DNA of 64,000 bases from Lachnospiraceae bacterium (GCA_910575565.1 CAJTFL010000015.1:1-64000); one strand, 5' to 3'; counted from the first letter of the stretch, positions 45,141 through 54,550 are shown. A program made the numbers and translations. The notes: generated from the letters alone by a model not told the origin.

Positions 45141-46301
45141 ATGAAACAAAAAATCTGCGTAATGGTGGTAGATGATTCCGTCTTATTCCGGAGCTGGCTG
45201 GTACAGAACATCAGCGCCGATTCCCGGTTCGAGGTGGTTGGCTATGCCATAAATGCCATGGATGCCAAGGGGAAGCTTCCCCTTTTAAAGCCGGATATCA
45301 TGACCTTGGACATTGAGATGCCAGGGATGAGCGGCCTGGATTTTTTAAAGGAAATCCTCCCGTCTCATCCCATCCCTGTGATTTTAGTATCTTCTTTAAA
45401 TGTACGGGTATTTGACGCCCTGGCTGCCGGGGCGGTAGATTTCGTGCGCAAGCCAAACATGGAGCAGGACGGAGGCCGGGACGCCTTTTTAACAGTTCTG
45501 AAGGCAAAGCTGTCCATCGGCGCGAACGCCCGGGTGCGGCTTCCCATCTCCACAGGCAGCTCACCGGCCACAGCCTCCCGGTTTAGCCGGCCAGGCACAA
45601 GCACGGCAGCCGCCGGTTCGGTTCTGTCTACTGCCAGTTTAGGCACTTCCTTTCCGGCTCACCCGTATTCCGTCAAAGCCCCTGGGGCTGCAGCCCGGCA
45701 TTTTACCCATATGCCCGTCAATTCTTCCAATATTGACCTTATCGCCATCGGTGCTTCTACCGGAGGCACTGAAGCTATCCTGGAGGTAGTCCGCCAGTTT
45801 CCCGCCAAAATGCCGGGGATTGTGATTACTCAGCATATGCCCCCTGGGTTTACCTCCATGTATGCGGAACGGCTGAACCGCCTCTGCAACCTGGAAGTAA
45901 AGGAAGCCGTCCATGGTGACAAGATTCGGCCAGGCTTGGTGCTCTTAGCCCCCGGCGGCCTGCAGATGCGGGTTGTCCGGCTGGGAAGCGGCTACTCCGT
46001 AACCTGCACGGAGGAAGATAAAGTCAGCGGCCACAAGCCTTCCGTAGATGTACTGTTTGATTCCGTAGCTACCAATGTAAAAAGCAGGGCCATCGGCGTA
46101 ATCTTAACTGGGATGGGCGCTGATGGGGCTGTGGGTATGCTTAGGATGCGTAAAGCCGGCGCCTACACCATCGGACAGGATCGGGACAGCTGCGTGGTTT
46201 ACGGAATGCCCATGGAGGCATACAAAATCGGCGGCGTCTGCCAGCAGGCCGCCTTAAGCGCAATCCCGCAGGTGGTGATGTCCCAGCTCGCGAAAGGATA
46301 A
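45141..46301 (+). CDS. cheB: chemotaxis methylesterase CheB
   Basis: 386 residues. The receiver domain has MVVDDSVLFRSWLVQ and the phospho-acceptor in MTLDIEMPGMSGLDF (D57). A Ser/Thr/Ala-rich linker of about 60 residues follows. The esterase domain has IGASTGGTEAILEVV (catalytic Ser), VITQHMPPGFTSMYAERLNR (His) and ILTGMGADGAVGMLRM (Asp). It removes methyl groups or deamidates receptor glutamines when phosphorylated by CheA. AAGAAGG precedes the ATG. No cheY, cheC or cheD is visible in this window; they must lie elsewhere. The next gene starts 1 bp after its stop. Confidence 0.96.
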   Translation: MKQKICVMVVDDSVLFRSWLVQNISADSRFEVVGYAINAMDAKGKLPLLKPDIMTLDIEMPGMSGLDFLKEILPSHPIPVILVSSLNVRVFDALAAGAVDFVRKPNMEQDGGRDAFLTVLKAKLSIGANARVRLPISTGSSPATASRFSRPGTSTAAAGSVLSTASLGTSFPAHPYSVKAPGAAARHFTHMPVNSSNIDLIAIGASTGGTEAILEVVRQFPAKMPGIVITQHMPPGFTSMYAERLNRLCNLEVKEAVHGDKIRPGLVLLAPGGLQMRVVRLGSGYSVTCTEEDKVSGHKPSVDVLFDSVATNVKSRAIGVILTGMGADGAVGMLRMRKAGAYTIGQDRDSCVVYGMPMEAYKIGGVCQQAALSAIPQVVMSQLAKG

Positions 46302-46302
46302 T

Positions 46303-47259
46303 ATGAAACACCCAAAAAGGAAAAACCATCCCTACGCCTCAAGGAACCTTTATCTGGTTCCTCCCTCGGCAAAAGCCAAAAGACCTCCCGCTCCCCAAAA
46401 AGGCTTGGCGGAAAAAATAATCACCGGCGGCATTGCCGCCATGTCTTCCGCTATGGTAATCAGCCTTTTTGCCTACTTCCGCCCTTTTTCCCTAAGCGAC
46501 GTGAAAAACTTTGCGGAGACGGCAGTAAGCGGGCTGCTTGGGCGGGGAGAGCAGGGGGATGAAGGCTTATCCGGCACAGAAGGGGAAGCCGATAAGGCTC
46601 CCCCTTCCCATATTCCCCTCACCACAGACTTAGGGGATGTGGCCGATTTTACTTCCGAACCAGTATTCCCCTCCCAGGATGATTCCATTTATTCCTGTAT
46701 CTTAGACACCGCCCTGGGGCCTATGCTGTACTACAACCAAGGGGATCTGCGCTGGAAATCTTATCTTTACGGCGGCGTTGACCCAATCAGCAAATACGGC
46801 TGCGGCCCGGTATGCGTATCCATGATCATCAACAGCTTCGGCACTGCCGGGGTAACGCCTATCGAGATGGCCGACTGGTCTGCCCAAAACGGCGGCTTCG
46901 CCCTCCACGGCGGCTCTTACCACAGGCTGATCCCCGAAAGCCTTTCCGCCTTTGGCTTAAATGTGGAAAGCGTCACTGACTACACCGCCCAAAATGCTTC
47001 CCGCCTCCTGGAAAGCCAGCATATCCTGGTAGCCCTGATGGGAAAAGGCCGCCTGACGGAAAACGGCCATTTCATCATCATCACCCAACTGACCGACCGG
47101 GGAAACGTTTATATTGCCGATCCGGCCAGCTATGAGAACAGCACGAAGGAATGGGATCTGCAGCAGCTGATGGATGAACTAAAGCCAAATTACGACTATG
47201 GCGCTCCCTTATGGGCCGTATCCTTAAATCCTTCCAGTGCCTCCGCCAATCTGCCATAG
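46303..47259 (+). CDS. membrane-anchored C39-like cysteine peptidase
   Basis: 318 residues. A basic N-terminal stretch is followed by a hydrophobic segment (about 40-58, ITGGIAAMSSAMVISLFAYF), so the enzyme is probably anchored with its domain outside. The peptidase_C39-like domain has YNQGDLRWKSYLYGG, KYGCGPVCVSMIINSF (Cys167 likely catalytic), a histidine in ENGHFIIITQL and IADPASYEN. Such domains cleave peptides or act on cell-wall peptides; the substrate here is unknown. Its start lies one base after cheB, so it is probably co-transcribed with the chemotaxis genes. Its last 64 bp overlap the 3' end of the convergent glycosyltransferase gene. Confidence 0.8.
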   Translation: MKHPKRKNHPYASRNLYLVPPSAKAKRPPAPQKGLAEKIITGGIAAMSSAMVISLFAYFRPFSLSDVKNFAETAVSGLLGRGEQGDEGLSGTEGEADKAPPSHIPLTTDLGDVADFTSEPVFPSQDDSIYSCILDTALGPMLYYNQGDLRWKSYLYGGVDPISKYGCGPVCVSMIINSFGTAGVTPIEMADWSAQNGGFALHGGSYHRLIPESLSAFGLNVESVTDYTAQNASRLLESQHILVALMGKGRLTENGHFIIITQLTDRGNVYIADPASYENSTKEWDLQQLMDELKPNYDYGAPLWAVSLNPSSASANLP

Positions 47260-48563
47260 CCTGCATCTTTCGCCTCTCTCTCCACGAAGGAGCAGGCTTC
47301 AGGCTTCTGAAAATCATAAAAATTCATTAAAAACTTTACCACCTGGACAGGAGGCGTCGCTTCATCCTGCCTAAAGGCAGCCAGCAGCGTCCTTAAGGCT
47401 TCCTCCCGCCAGGGATCCGCCTTTAGGATGGTAACAGAGCAGCTTACGCACTGCTGCAAATCACCGTTTTCATAATGGCAAATCGCCAAAAGCTCCCAAG
47501 CTTCCATCAGATTATGGGCCAATAAGGCGGAGGTCACGCCGCTCCCGTACCGATCTAACAGGGTAATCGCCCTTTGGAGATGGTAAGATCCCTTCCCAAA
47601 CTGCTGCTTCCTGGCATACCACCGTCCCAAAAGATAGTCATAATCCGCTTCCTGGGGAAAACGCCTCACCCCTTCCTGGTAGGCCTTTACCGCGGCGCTT
47701 TCCCGGGAGCTGTCCATATAAATCAGCAAAAGATGCTTAAAAATCAGCGCCGCCTGGATAAAATCCTCCTCTAGCTGCCTTGGCAGATGACGGACTGCCT
47801 GCTCATACCAGATGGCCGCCTCTTCCTGCTTTTTCTGCTGGAAATAAGAATCCCCCAGGTAAGACATCAGCTTATAATCCCTGGGATGATCCTCCAGCTC
47901 TTTTTTCACAAGAGCGATATTCCGCTCTACCTTTTTTTTCCCCTCAAGTTCCGCTGGCGTATATCCGGTATGATAGATCGCCAGCTCCCTGCTGGCATCC
48001 TCGCACAAAAGCTCCCCCTTCTCAAAGAAAAGCTTTTCATGGATCCTTCCCCGGTAACGCAGGCCGGGAAGGTTCCTAAAGATCCGGATTTGCGTCCCGG
48101 AAAGAGCCATGCCCACGGTTCCGTCAGCCTTCATGCTTTTCTGCCATTTCAGCCGATCTTTTCCCTTCTCCTGACCCTCTTCCAAAACATCTTCACTGCC
48201 ATCCACCTGAATCCAGCTGGCAACCAGGCCATGGCATGTGGCAAGGCCAAGGCTATCCAGGCGGTACGCCAGCTTTTTTACGTCCTCCGGCCGAAGGTAC
48301 TCATCCGCGTCCAGAAAGACAATCCAGTCGCCCTTCGCCTTTTTTATGGCATAGTTTTTTGCGGCGGCGAAATCATCGATCCAGTCAAAATGATATACCT
48401 TTGCCCCTAGCTCCCTGGCGATTTCCACGGTCGCGTCCTGGCTCCCCGTGTCCACCACAATCTGCTCGTCTGCAATGTCCCTGCACCAGGTTAAGGCACG
48501 CCGGATATTATTCTCCTCATTTTTTACAATCATGCACTGGGAAATCTTTACTTTTCTTTTCAT
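47196..48563 (-). CDS. GT2 glycosyltransferase with TPR-like C-terminal half
   Basis: 455 residues. The GT2 core begins VKISQCMIVKNEENNIRRAL, with VVDTGSQDATVEIARELGAK and WIVFLDADEYLRPEDVKKLA (DADE metal site). From about residue 220 the sequence becomes TPR-like (YLGDSYFQQKKQEEAAIWYE, YDYLLGRWYARKQQFGKGSY). This SunS/flagellar-type architecture is common next to flagellar genes and is thought to glycosylate proteins, with the repeats recognising the acceptor. Flagellin is the obvious candidate, by context only. It is last in the FliK-like operon and overlaps the convergent peptidase gene at the 3' end. No terminator is visible at the junction. Confidence 0.88.
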   Translation of the reverse strand: MKRKVKISQCMIVKNEENNIRRALTWCRDIADEQIVVDTGSQDATVEIARELGAKVYHFDWIDDFAAAKNYAIKKAKGDWIVFLDADEYLRPEDVKKLAYRLDSLGLATCHGLVASWIQVDGSEDVLEEGQEKGKDRLKWQKSMKADGTVGMALSGTQIRIFRNLPGLRYRGRIHEKLFFEKGELLCEDASRELAIYHTGYTPAELEGKKKVERNIALVKKELEDHPRDYKLMSYLGDSYFQQKKQEEAAIWYEQAVRHLPRQLEEDFIQAALIFKHLLLIYMDSSRESAAVKAYQEGVRRFPQEADYDYLLGRWYARKQQFGKGSYHLQRAITLLDRYGSGVTSALLAHNLMEAWELLAICHYENGDLQQCVSCSVTILKADPWREEALRTLLAAFRQDEATPPVQVVKFLMNFYDFQKPEACSFVEREAKDAGYGRLAEALEGFKDTAHKGAP

Positions 48564-48615
48564 GGATCCTCCATTCTCTGCGCCTGGATCTCCCTCGGAA
48601 ACTTTTTGTATCTGC

Positions 48616-49692
48616 CTAAATCAGCCTTAACCGCTCCTTGGCCAGGCCATATCCCTCCCGAGCCGCCATCCGGTAATATTTAAGTGCCAGCTCCCTCTGC
48701 CCGGAAACCTCATACCAGGCTCCCAGGTTGTAAGCCGCCTTGAAGGATCCGGTTCCCACCACTCCCCCAAGCTCCGGGCGCTCCCCTGATTTTAAGCACC
48801 GCAAATAGCAGCGTTCAATATTGGGAAGCAAATCCATATAACGCTGCACATCCGATAACACTCTCTTCATATAAAAAAGCCCGCACACAAAGGAAAAATC
48901 TGACCAATTCCCCAGCTTAGGCTCTTCTTCCCCGATAATCTTAGACCCCTCATCCAAATGGGCATCCGTCCCCAGATCCAGAAGGGTATATAAGTACAGC
49001 ACAATCCCCCTTGGCCGGTAAGCATCCCTTGCCGGGGCCATCCGGTAAAATTTGCGGAAGCAGGGAAGGCTCTCCTCCAGCCGCTTTAAGTTCCTTAAGG
49101 TAGAAGCCAGCTGGAACTGGTAATACCCGTCTTCCGGATGATCCGCCACCGCCTGCTGCAAATACGCTAAATTCCTCTCCCCCTTATCCGCCACCAGATA
49201 CCCGTCATGATCCGCTGACAGCTCCACCGGGTAGCACGGGTAATCTCCCTCCGGCTGCTCGTGGATGGAACCGGTATACCGGACGCCCTTGGGAAGAAGC
49301 CTGGGAAGAAGGGATGTGCTGACGCTGACGCCGCCTTCATCGGGATAGGAATCATACAGCGTAATCCCTCCCAGCCACCTTCCCGCCCTGCCGGATAATT
49401 GTTTTTCCAGACGGCGGCGGCTGCAGCCCGGCCTCACGTATTCATCCCCGTCCAAGACCAGATTCCAGTCCCCGTCCGACTGATCCAGGGCAAAATTGCG
49501 GGCCGCCGAAAAATCATTGATCCAGGGAAATTCCCGGATCACCGCCCCGAATTCCCTGGCAATCTCCAGGGTTTTGTCCGAAGAGCCGGTGTCTGCCAGG
49601 ATAATCTCGTCCACCAGCGGCTTGGCCGCCTTTAAGCACTTCCTTAAAGAACGCTCCTCATTTTTTACAATCATTACCAAATTTATCTTCAC
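48616..49692 (-). CDS. GT2 glycosyltransferase with TPR-like C-terminal part
   Basis: About 358 residues. Core KINLVMIVKNEERSLRKCLK, LADTGSSDKTLEIAREFGAV and WNLVLDGDEYVRPGC (DGDE replacing the usual DADE). The C-terminal region has TPR-like helices (YYQFQLASTLRNLKRLEESL, AAYNLGAWYEVSGQRELALK). It is paralogous to the next gene (47196-48563), so the two may act in sequence or on different acceptors. The start is GTG at 49692, with GAGGGAT upstream and matching the paralogue's N-terminus; the longer TTG frame to 49740 is unlikely. It lies between the PilZ gene and the second TPR glycosyltransferase, 52 bp upstream of the latter. Confidence 0.87.
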   Translation of the reverse strand: MKINLVMIVKNEERSLRKCLKAAKPLVDEIILADTGSSDKTLEIAREFGAVIREFPWINDFSAARNFALDQSDGDWNLVLDGDEYVRPGCSRRRLEKQLSGRAGRWLGGITLYDSYPDEGGVSVSTSLLPRLLPKGVRYTGSIHEQPEGDYPCYPVELSADHDGYLVADKGERNLAYLQQAVADHPEDGYYQFQLASTLRNLKRLEESLPCFRKFYRMAPARDAYRPRGIVLYLYTLLDLGTDAHLDEGSKIIGEEEPKLGNWSDFSFVCGLFYMKRVLSDVQRYMDLLPNIERCYLRCLKSGERPELGGVVGTGSFKAAYNLGAWYEVSGQRELALKYYRMAAREGYGLAKERLRLI

Positions 49693-49768
49693 GACATCCC
49701 TCTTTCGCCTGCTCGGGAACCGAAAAAACGTCCCTGGCAAAGCCCTTTCCAGGACGTACTATTGCGTA

Positions 49769-50404
49769 CTATTCCTCTGCAATCCGCCTGGTTTTGCTGT
49801 TTAACTTTTCCTTCTGCTTCGTAAACACGAACTTCCGGATAGCCGCCTCTGCATCCATATTCAGGTTGACAAACTGGCAGCCATAGCTGTACTCCCCCTT
49901 GACCAATGGTCCTACCCGCACTACCCTGGCTTCCACCTGGAACAAATCCCCGGAAAAGCGGTGGCGGAAGGTAAAGTGCTCATTCCTCTTTAATACCTGG
50001 CCGGTAAGCAAAAACAGGCCGCCTGCGCTGATATTGCCGATGGTTCCGGAAAAATACGTCCCCTTATTGGAGACGAACTCCTCATGGATATTCGTCTTAA
50101 TCCGCAGATCCTTCTGCCTTTGGAAGGCATCCTGCACCGTGATAATGCTGCAGTCCGCCATCCACGGCTCACTGATCCGGTTTGGCTGGCGGTTTTTCTG
50201 AATCACCAGCTCGCAGAAACAGCGGACAACGCCATACTGGCCGTCATAAAAATCAATATAAGTCTTAATCCGGATACTGCGCAGCTTCTCGTAACGGAAA
50301 TACAGCAAAATCTGGTTCCTCTCGGTTAACTCTACCCTGGCCTTTGCCAGAGGGCGGTTATCCGTCCCATATACCAGGCAGCTTTCGCAATCCCTTAACG
50401 TCAT
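49769..50404 (-). CDS. PilZ-domain protein
   Basis: 211 residues. The C-terminal half is a PilZ domain: VQDAFQRQKDLRIKTN at the position of the RxxxR loop and GTIGNISAGGLFLLTG as the [D/N]xSxxG motif. The first conserved arginine position reads Q (QxxxR), so c-di-GMP binding may be weakened or use the adjacent R. The N-terminal half (beta-rich, RVELTERNQILLYFRYEKLR) resembles YcgR-N-like segments. Such proteins adjust flagellar rotation or exopolysaccharide production in response to c-di-GMP. Its position between a lytic transglycosylase and glycosyltransferases in a flagellar operon supports a motility link. Confidence 0.8.
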   Translation of the reverse strand: MTLRDCESCLVYGTDNRPLAKARVELTERNQILLYFRYEKLRSIRIKTYIDFYDGQYGVVRCFCELVIQKNRQPNRISEPWMADCSIITVQDAFQRQKDLRIKTNIHEEFVSNKGTYFSGTIGNISAGGLFLLTGQVLKRNEHFTFRHRFSGDLFQVEARVVRVGPLVKGEYSYGCQFVNLNMDAEAAIRKFVFTKQKEKLNSKTRRIAEE

Positions 50405-50483
50405 ATCTATGTACCCCCTGTATTATTTGGTTTCCTGACAGCGGCTTATCTTAAGGGACAAAGCGTTTCCCTTCTGCCGTCCC

Positions 50484-51371
50484 CTAAAGATTGATCGTTC
50501 CTACTTCCCTGCTGGCATTCATCATCATCTGTAAGCGCAGCATCTCGATCAAGCTGGCATAGCTGGCCTTGCTCATGGTAATGGTATCTCCCTCTTCCGT
50601 CATGGCCGCCCCCAAAAGCATCCCCAAAGCATCCGTTGAGCCAAAGCCCTGGCCGTAGGAGCCGTACATCCCCATCCCCATCCCCAGCTGGCTGTAAGCG
50701 CCGTAAGAGCTGCCGTAGCTGCCATAGGAGGAATCCGTGTTTCCGTAAAGGCTTCCCGCCAAGCCGTAAGACGGGGTGCTTCCGTATAAGCCCTGGCCGT
50801 ACATCGCGCCGTAGACACCGCCCGTTCCCCGGCTCCCGCCAGTAGTCACCATCTTCCCGGCAGAAATCGGGGAACCCATGTAGGAGGTGACAATCTTAAC
50901 GTAATTCTGGGTTTCCGTGTAAGGGGGAATCCCCCCGTACTTCTGGACGCTGTTGGGGCCTGCATTGTAAGCCGCCAAAGCCAGGCTCACGTTCCCGTTA
51001 AACCGATCCAAGTTTTCCCGCAGGTACTTGGTTCCCCCCATGATATTCTGCCTGGCATCGTAAGGATCCGTCACCCCTAAGGATCTGGCCGTGGCGGGCA
51101 TCAGCTGCATAACGCCTATGGCCCCGGCCTTGGAAACCGCATTGGGGTTAAAATTCGATTCCGCCTTTGCCACCGCCTTGATTAAATTTAAGGGAACGCC
51201 GTACCGCATGGACGCTTCCTCAAAAATGGCATCCATGCTTTCCGAACCGCTTTTCAGCTTACTCTCATAAACCGAGCGGAAATCCGCCCCGTTTTTCTGC
51301 CCCACCTGTTCCGTTTCTCTATTCCGGTAATTCAAGCCGTCCAAGCTTGAAACCGATGTTACCAATCCCAT
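50484..51371 (-). CDS. SLT-type lytic transglycosylase
   Basis: 295 residues. The goose-lysozyme/SLT fold is clear: [20 protein letters not shown] (catalytic Glu), [36 protein letters not shown] and [20 protein letters not shown]. It cleaves peptidoglycan glycan strands. No signal peptide is visible, so it may leave through the flagellar export gate or be released in another way. About residues 175-255 are Gly/Tyr/Ser-rich low-complexity sequence ([31 protein letters not shown]). It is likely a flagellum-associated muramidase that opens the wall for rod or hook growth, inferred from the operon. Confidence 0.88.
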   Translation of the reverse strand: MGLVTSVSSLDGLNYRNRETEQVGQKNGADFRSVYESKLKSGSESMDAIFEEASMRYGVPLNLIKAVAKAESNFNPNAVSKAGAIGVMQLMPATARSLGVTDPYDARQNIMGGTKYLRENLDRFNGNVSLALAAYNAGPNSVQKYGGIPPYTETQNYVKIVTSYMGSPISAGKMVTTGGSRGTGGVYGAMYGQGLYGSTPSYGLAGSLYGNTDSSYGSYGSSYGAYSQLGMGMGMYGSYGQGFGSTDALGMLLGAAMTEEGDTITMSKASYASLIEMLRLQMMMNASREVGTINL

Positions 51372-51411
51372 TGTTATTACCCCTTTCCAGTCTTCTTTCT
51401 ATATTAAATCA

Positions 51412-52626
51412 TTAATGGGCTACCCCATTAACATCAATATACCGCCCTTCAATCATGGCATTCACCGCCATGCTGCCGTCACTGAAAAAATAATAAGCAT
51501 TAGCCCCTTCCTGGAGCCATCCAGTGCGCATCCGGCCATCCGGGTTTAAATAGTACCATTTTCCATTTAAGGAAAGCCAGCCCCGGTGCATCTTCCCGTC
51601 CCCGTCAGCATAGTACCAGACTCCTGGCTGCGGCTGGATCCAGCCAACCCCCATGCCGCCATTTTCGTACAGATAGTACCAGGTATCCCCTTCCGTATTC
51701 ACCCATCCCGTCTGCATCCGCCCATTGGCATCCATATAATACCAAAAGCCGCCGATGTTCTGCCATCCCTTAGCCATGGAACCTCTCTGGTCAAAGTAAT
51801 ACCAATATCCTCCGATTTTTTTCCAGGTATCCGTCTCCTTCGTGCCATCGGGAAGGACGTAATTATTCCCTTTTACGGAACCGCCGTCGCCGGTTCCGTT
51901 GTCCGTTTCCTCGTCCCAGTCAAGCTCCTGGGAGGTGGAGGAGACGAAGTTCCCTTCCTTTAAATACTTCTTCTCATCAGAAGTGGTAGGGACAGCCTTA
52001 ACCTCATAATAATACGTTTTATCATCATCGGCCATGAATTCGCTTAAATCCACGGAGTTTGTGGAAACATTCATCCGCTTTACCACTTTATCATCGCCGT
52101 AAAGCACCAGGGAATAGCCTGGGGCATATTCTACCGACTTCCACACCGCACGGCCGGCATTCTTACTGCTCCAGCCGGCCCGCTCCGTATCAGCCAAAGC
52201 CACAATCGGCCGGTAATCCGCCTTCACCTGAAAGGTTCCGTCATCCAGAGCCTTCGCCGACACAAACTCCGCGCCGCTGACCTTGCACTGGCTGCGGGTC
52301 AGGGAAACGGGGAACACCTTCCCCTCATCTGCATTCAGGGTAATCTCCACCCTCACCTTTTTCCCCGGCTTCCATCGGTCATAAGCCGTCCGGTACTGGA
52401 CATCCCCCAAGGAGCACCCCTTCCCCGTAACGGTAATCTCCGGATCTGGGATCTCCCCCTGTTCCCCGTAGTCGGCTTTAAACGTGACCGTTATATCCTC
52501 CACCACGCTGGACTCCGCGCCGTAAGCTGCCAGGCCGCTTCCCATCAGGAAAAACACTGCCGCTGCCATAAGGGCGCTGCCCATTGCCATAAATTTTTTT
52601 ACCTTATTTACTACTTTTCTGCTCAT
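51412..52626 (-). CDS. secreted protein with cell-wall-binding (choline-binding-like) repeats
   Basis: About 404 residues from the ATG at 52626. The N-terminus (SRKVVNKVKKF, then AMGSALMAAAVFFLMGSGLA) is a signal peptide. A middle domain of about 200 residues is beta-rich and repeats the layout of the neighbouring gene, with an FN3-like part (AVWKSVEYAPGYSLVLYGDD). The last 140 residues hold about six CW-binding repeats (YWYYFDQRGSMAKGWQNI, FWYYMDANGRMQTGW). Such repeats bind cell-wall teichoic acid or choline. Paralogue of 52758-54137. The ribosome site AGGAGG lies 11 nt upstream, somewhat far; an open extension to 52770 lacks a better start. Confidence 0.82.
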   Translation of the reverse strand: MSRKVVNKVKKFMAMGSALMAAAVFFLMGSGLAAYGAESSVVEDITVTFKADYGEQGEIPDPEITVTGKGCSLGDVQYRTAYDRWKPGKKVRVEITLNADEGKVFPVSLTRSQCKVSGAEFVSAKALDDGTFQVKADYRPIVALADTERAGWSSKNAGRAVWKSVEYAPGYSLVLYGDDKVVKRMNVSTNSVDLSEFMADDDKTYYYEVKAVPTTSDEKKYLKEGNFVSSTSQELDWDEETDNGTGDGGSVKGNNYVLPDGTKETDTWKKIGGYWYYFDQRGSMAKGWQNIGGFWYYMDANGRMQTGWVNTEGDTWYYLYENGGMGVGWIQPQPGVWYYADGDGKMHRGWLSLNGKWYYLNPDGRMRTGWLQEGANAYYFFSDGSMAVNAMIEGRYIDVNGVAH

Positions 52627-52757
52627 CTCTCTGCTTCGCCTCCTGCTAAAATCTGCCACAGCCTGCACACTTTCCTCCTGCGGCAACATTCGATCCCGCT
52701 TTCGATGCTTTCTCATCACACTGCTGCCTGCCATAACCCTTTGGCCTGCGGCAAGCC

Positions 52758-54137
52758 CTATCCTCTCCACACGCCATCCAAACCAATGGGCAGCCCATCA
52801 ATCTGGGTATTCACGGCCATTTCCCCCGTTCCCGGGTAGAAGTAATGCCACAGGCCGTCCACCTGACACCAGCCCTCCATGATCTGGCCGTTGGAATCTG
52901 CAAAATACGTCTTCTCATCCCGCAGGATCCAGCCGGTGAACATGGCTCCCTGAAGGCCGTTTTCCAGGGTATTCATATAGTAACGCTTCCCGTCCAGCAC
53001 AAGCCAGCCGGTAAACATACTGCCGTCAGAATTAAAATAGTAATAATTGGATCCAATCACCTGCCAGCCTGGGGCAATCATGGAACCGGCAGGATGCTGG
53101 CCTTCCGCCTCCGTGCGCAAAAAATACCAATGATCACCTACCTTCGTCCAGCCCACGGCCATCTGCCCGTTATCGTGAAGATAAAAATACTCCCCGTTAA
53201 TCTGCTGCCAGCCCGTGGCCATGACGCCGCTGCCGTCAAAATAATACCACGCGCCGTCCAGGCTAAGCCACCCGCCTTTCATCACCTTGCCGTCCGGATA
53301 GCGGTAGCCCCAGGCCGTCCCTTCCTGAAACCAGCCTACCTTGTCCTTTGTCCCCTTGACCACGGTAGGATCACTGTTTTGCTGTCCTTTCCCGTCGGAA
53401 ACGTACCGATCCGTGATCTGCAGCTCGCCGGATTCAATCCACTCGCTTTTATTGCCGTATTTATTCTGCTCCGTCGTGCCGGGGATGGTGCGCACCTTAA
53501 AGGTGTAGTCTCCCTTTTCCGTCATATAGGGGTAAAAATTATAGGTGCGGGACGAGGTTTTGGAAACCTTATGTACGCTTTTATTATCCCGGTAAAGCTG
53601 CACCTCATAATAGCCGGAATCATTGTCCGGCTTATCCCAGCGGGCTTCCCCTAAGTTTTTCTCGTTCCAATAGGCATCCCTTGGGGAATCGTAATCTCCC
53701 TTCACCGGCTTTACCCGCAAAGTAACCACAAGAAAGTCCCCATCCCGCTTTGCCGAGACAAACGTCCCCCCGCTGACCTTCACGTTAGAAACCTTATAGC
53801 TGGCCAAAAAATAATATTCGCTTACGTCATCCGGCTCCAGGATCACCTTCATCCTGGGTTCGTCCGCGGCAGTAACCACCTGGGAGCTTTTATCCAGCCA
53901 CTCCGCCTCCGTTACGGTAAAATGGGAGCCTTTTTCGCTGACCAGCACTCCCCCGTCCGGGGGATTCCCCGTGCCGATCTGGATATCCGGGAGACGGCTC
54001 CCCGGCTCGATTTTCGATGTCACCTTAATGTTAATGCTGTTAATGGGCTTAGACGCCGCCAACAGCTCAAACGGGGCACACAGCAGGAAAATCCCTGCTA
54101 AAACCAAAACTGCCCAACGCTTTATCCTGTGGAACAT
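52758..54137 (-). CDS. secreted protein with cell-wall-binding (choline-binding-like) repeats
   Basis: 459 residues. Signal peptide RWAVLVLAGIFLLCAPFELL-AAS, then a domain of about 230 residues with FN3-like strands (ARWDKPDNDSGYYEVQLYRD), then seven or so CW-binding repeats (AWYYFDGSGVMATGWQQI, YFYLHDNGQMAVGWTKV, YYYFNSDGSMFTGWLVL). The final unit ends AVNTQIDGLPIGLDGVWRG. The protein is exported and probably held at the wall. Linkage to FliK-like and FlhX genes in one operon suggests a wall-associated flagellar role, but the family also occurs outside flagella. RBS GGAGGGAAG lies before the ATG. Confidence 0.83.
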   Translation of the reverse strand: MFHRIKRWAVLVLAGIFLLCAPFELLAASKPINSINIKVTSKIEPGSRLPDIQIGTGNPPDGGVLVSEKGSHFTVTEAEWLDKSSQVVTAADEPRMKVILEPDDVSEYYFLASYKVSNVKVSGGTFVSAKRDGDFLVVTLRVKPVKGDYDSPRDAYWNEKNLGEARWDKPDNDSGYYEVQLYRDNKSVHKVSKTSSRTYNFYPYMTEKGDYTFKVRTIPGTTEQNKYGNKSEWIESGELQITDRYVSDGKGQQNSDPTVVKGTKDKVGWFQEGTAWGYRYPDGKVMKGGWLSLDGAWYYFDGSGVMATGWQQINGEYFYLHDNGQMAVGWTKVGDHWYFLRTEAEGQHPAGSMIAPGWQVIGSNYYYFNSDGSMFTGWLVLDGKRYYMNTLENGLQGAMFTGWILRDEKTYFADSNGQIMEGWCQVDGLWHYFYPGTGEMAVNTQIDGLPIGLDGVWRG

Positions 54138-54196
54138 AAACTTCCCTCCTGATTTCCGGCAAGGCTTTTAAGCGCCCGGATAAATCTTTGCGAACC

Positions 54197-54550
54197 CTAC
54201 TTGCTTTCCTCCGCCTGCCCTGCGCCTTCCTGGTTTTCCTGCTCTCCCCCCTGCTCCTGAGCCTCTGCCTGTTCTCCCTCTCCCGGCACAAATCCCAGGA
54301 AATATACATAAATCTCAACGATGGCCTGGTACAGCTCCCTAGGGATCTCCGAGCCCAGCTTTAGCTGGGTCAGCATCGTCGCCAGGGAATCATCCTCATA
54401 CACCGGCACGCCTGCCTCCAGAGCCGTCTCCGTGATCCGCTCCGCCATATACCCCATGCCGGAAGCCACGATGATAGGTGCTCCGTTTTTCTCCGGGTTA
54501 TATTTCAAGGCTACGGCCTTTTGCCGCATCAAATCATCAAATTCTGACAT
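54197..54550 (-). CDS. FlhX (FlhB C-terminal-domain-like protein)
   Basis: 117 residues. MSEFDDLMRQKAVALKYNPE and KNGAPIIVASGMGYMAERIT match the cytoplasmic C-terminal part of FlhB/YscU. It is the stand-alone FlhX (B. subtilis YlqH-type) form, starting just after where the NPTH autocleavage site of FlhB would be, so that site is absent. FlhX can replace the cleaved FlhB fragment in flagellar export-specificity switching. The acidic, Glu/Gln-rich tail (EGEQAEAQEQGGEQENQE) is unusual. The ATG at 54550 overlaps the end of the FliK-like gene by 14 bp, a fixed pairing in Firmicutes (ylqG-ylqH). Confidence 0.85.
   Translation of the reverse strand: MSEFDDLMRQKAVALKYNPEKNGAPIIVASGMGYMAERITETALEAGVPVYEDDSLATMLTQLKLGSEIPRELYQAIVEIYVYFLGFVPGEGEQAEAQEQGGEQENQEGAGQAEESK

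Noticed and set aside
52845-53654. 269-codon ORF opposite the cell-wall-binding protein
   Set aside because: Arises from the repeated Gly-Trp-Tyr coding units read in reverse; no ribosome site.
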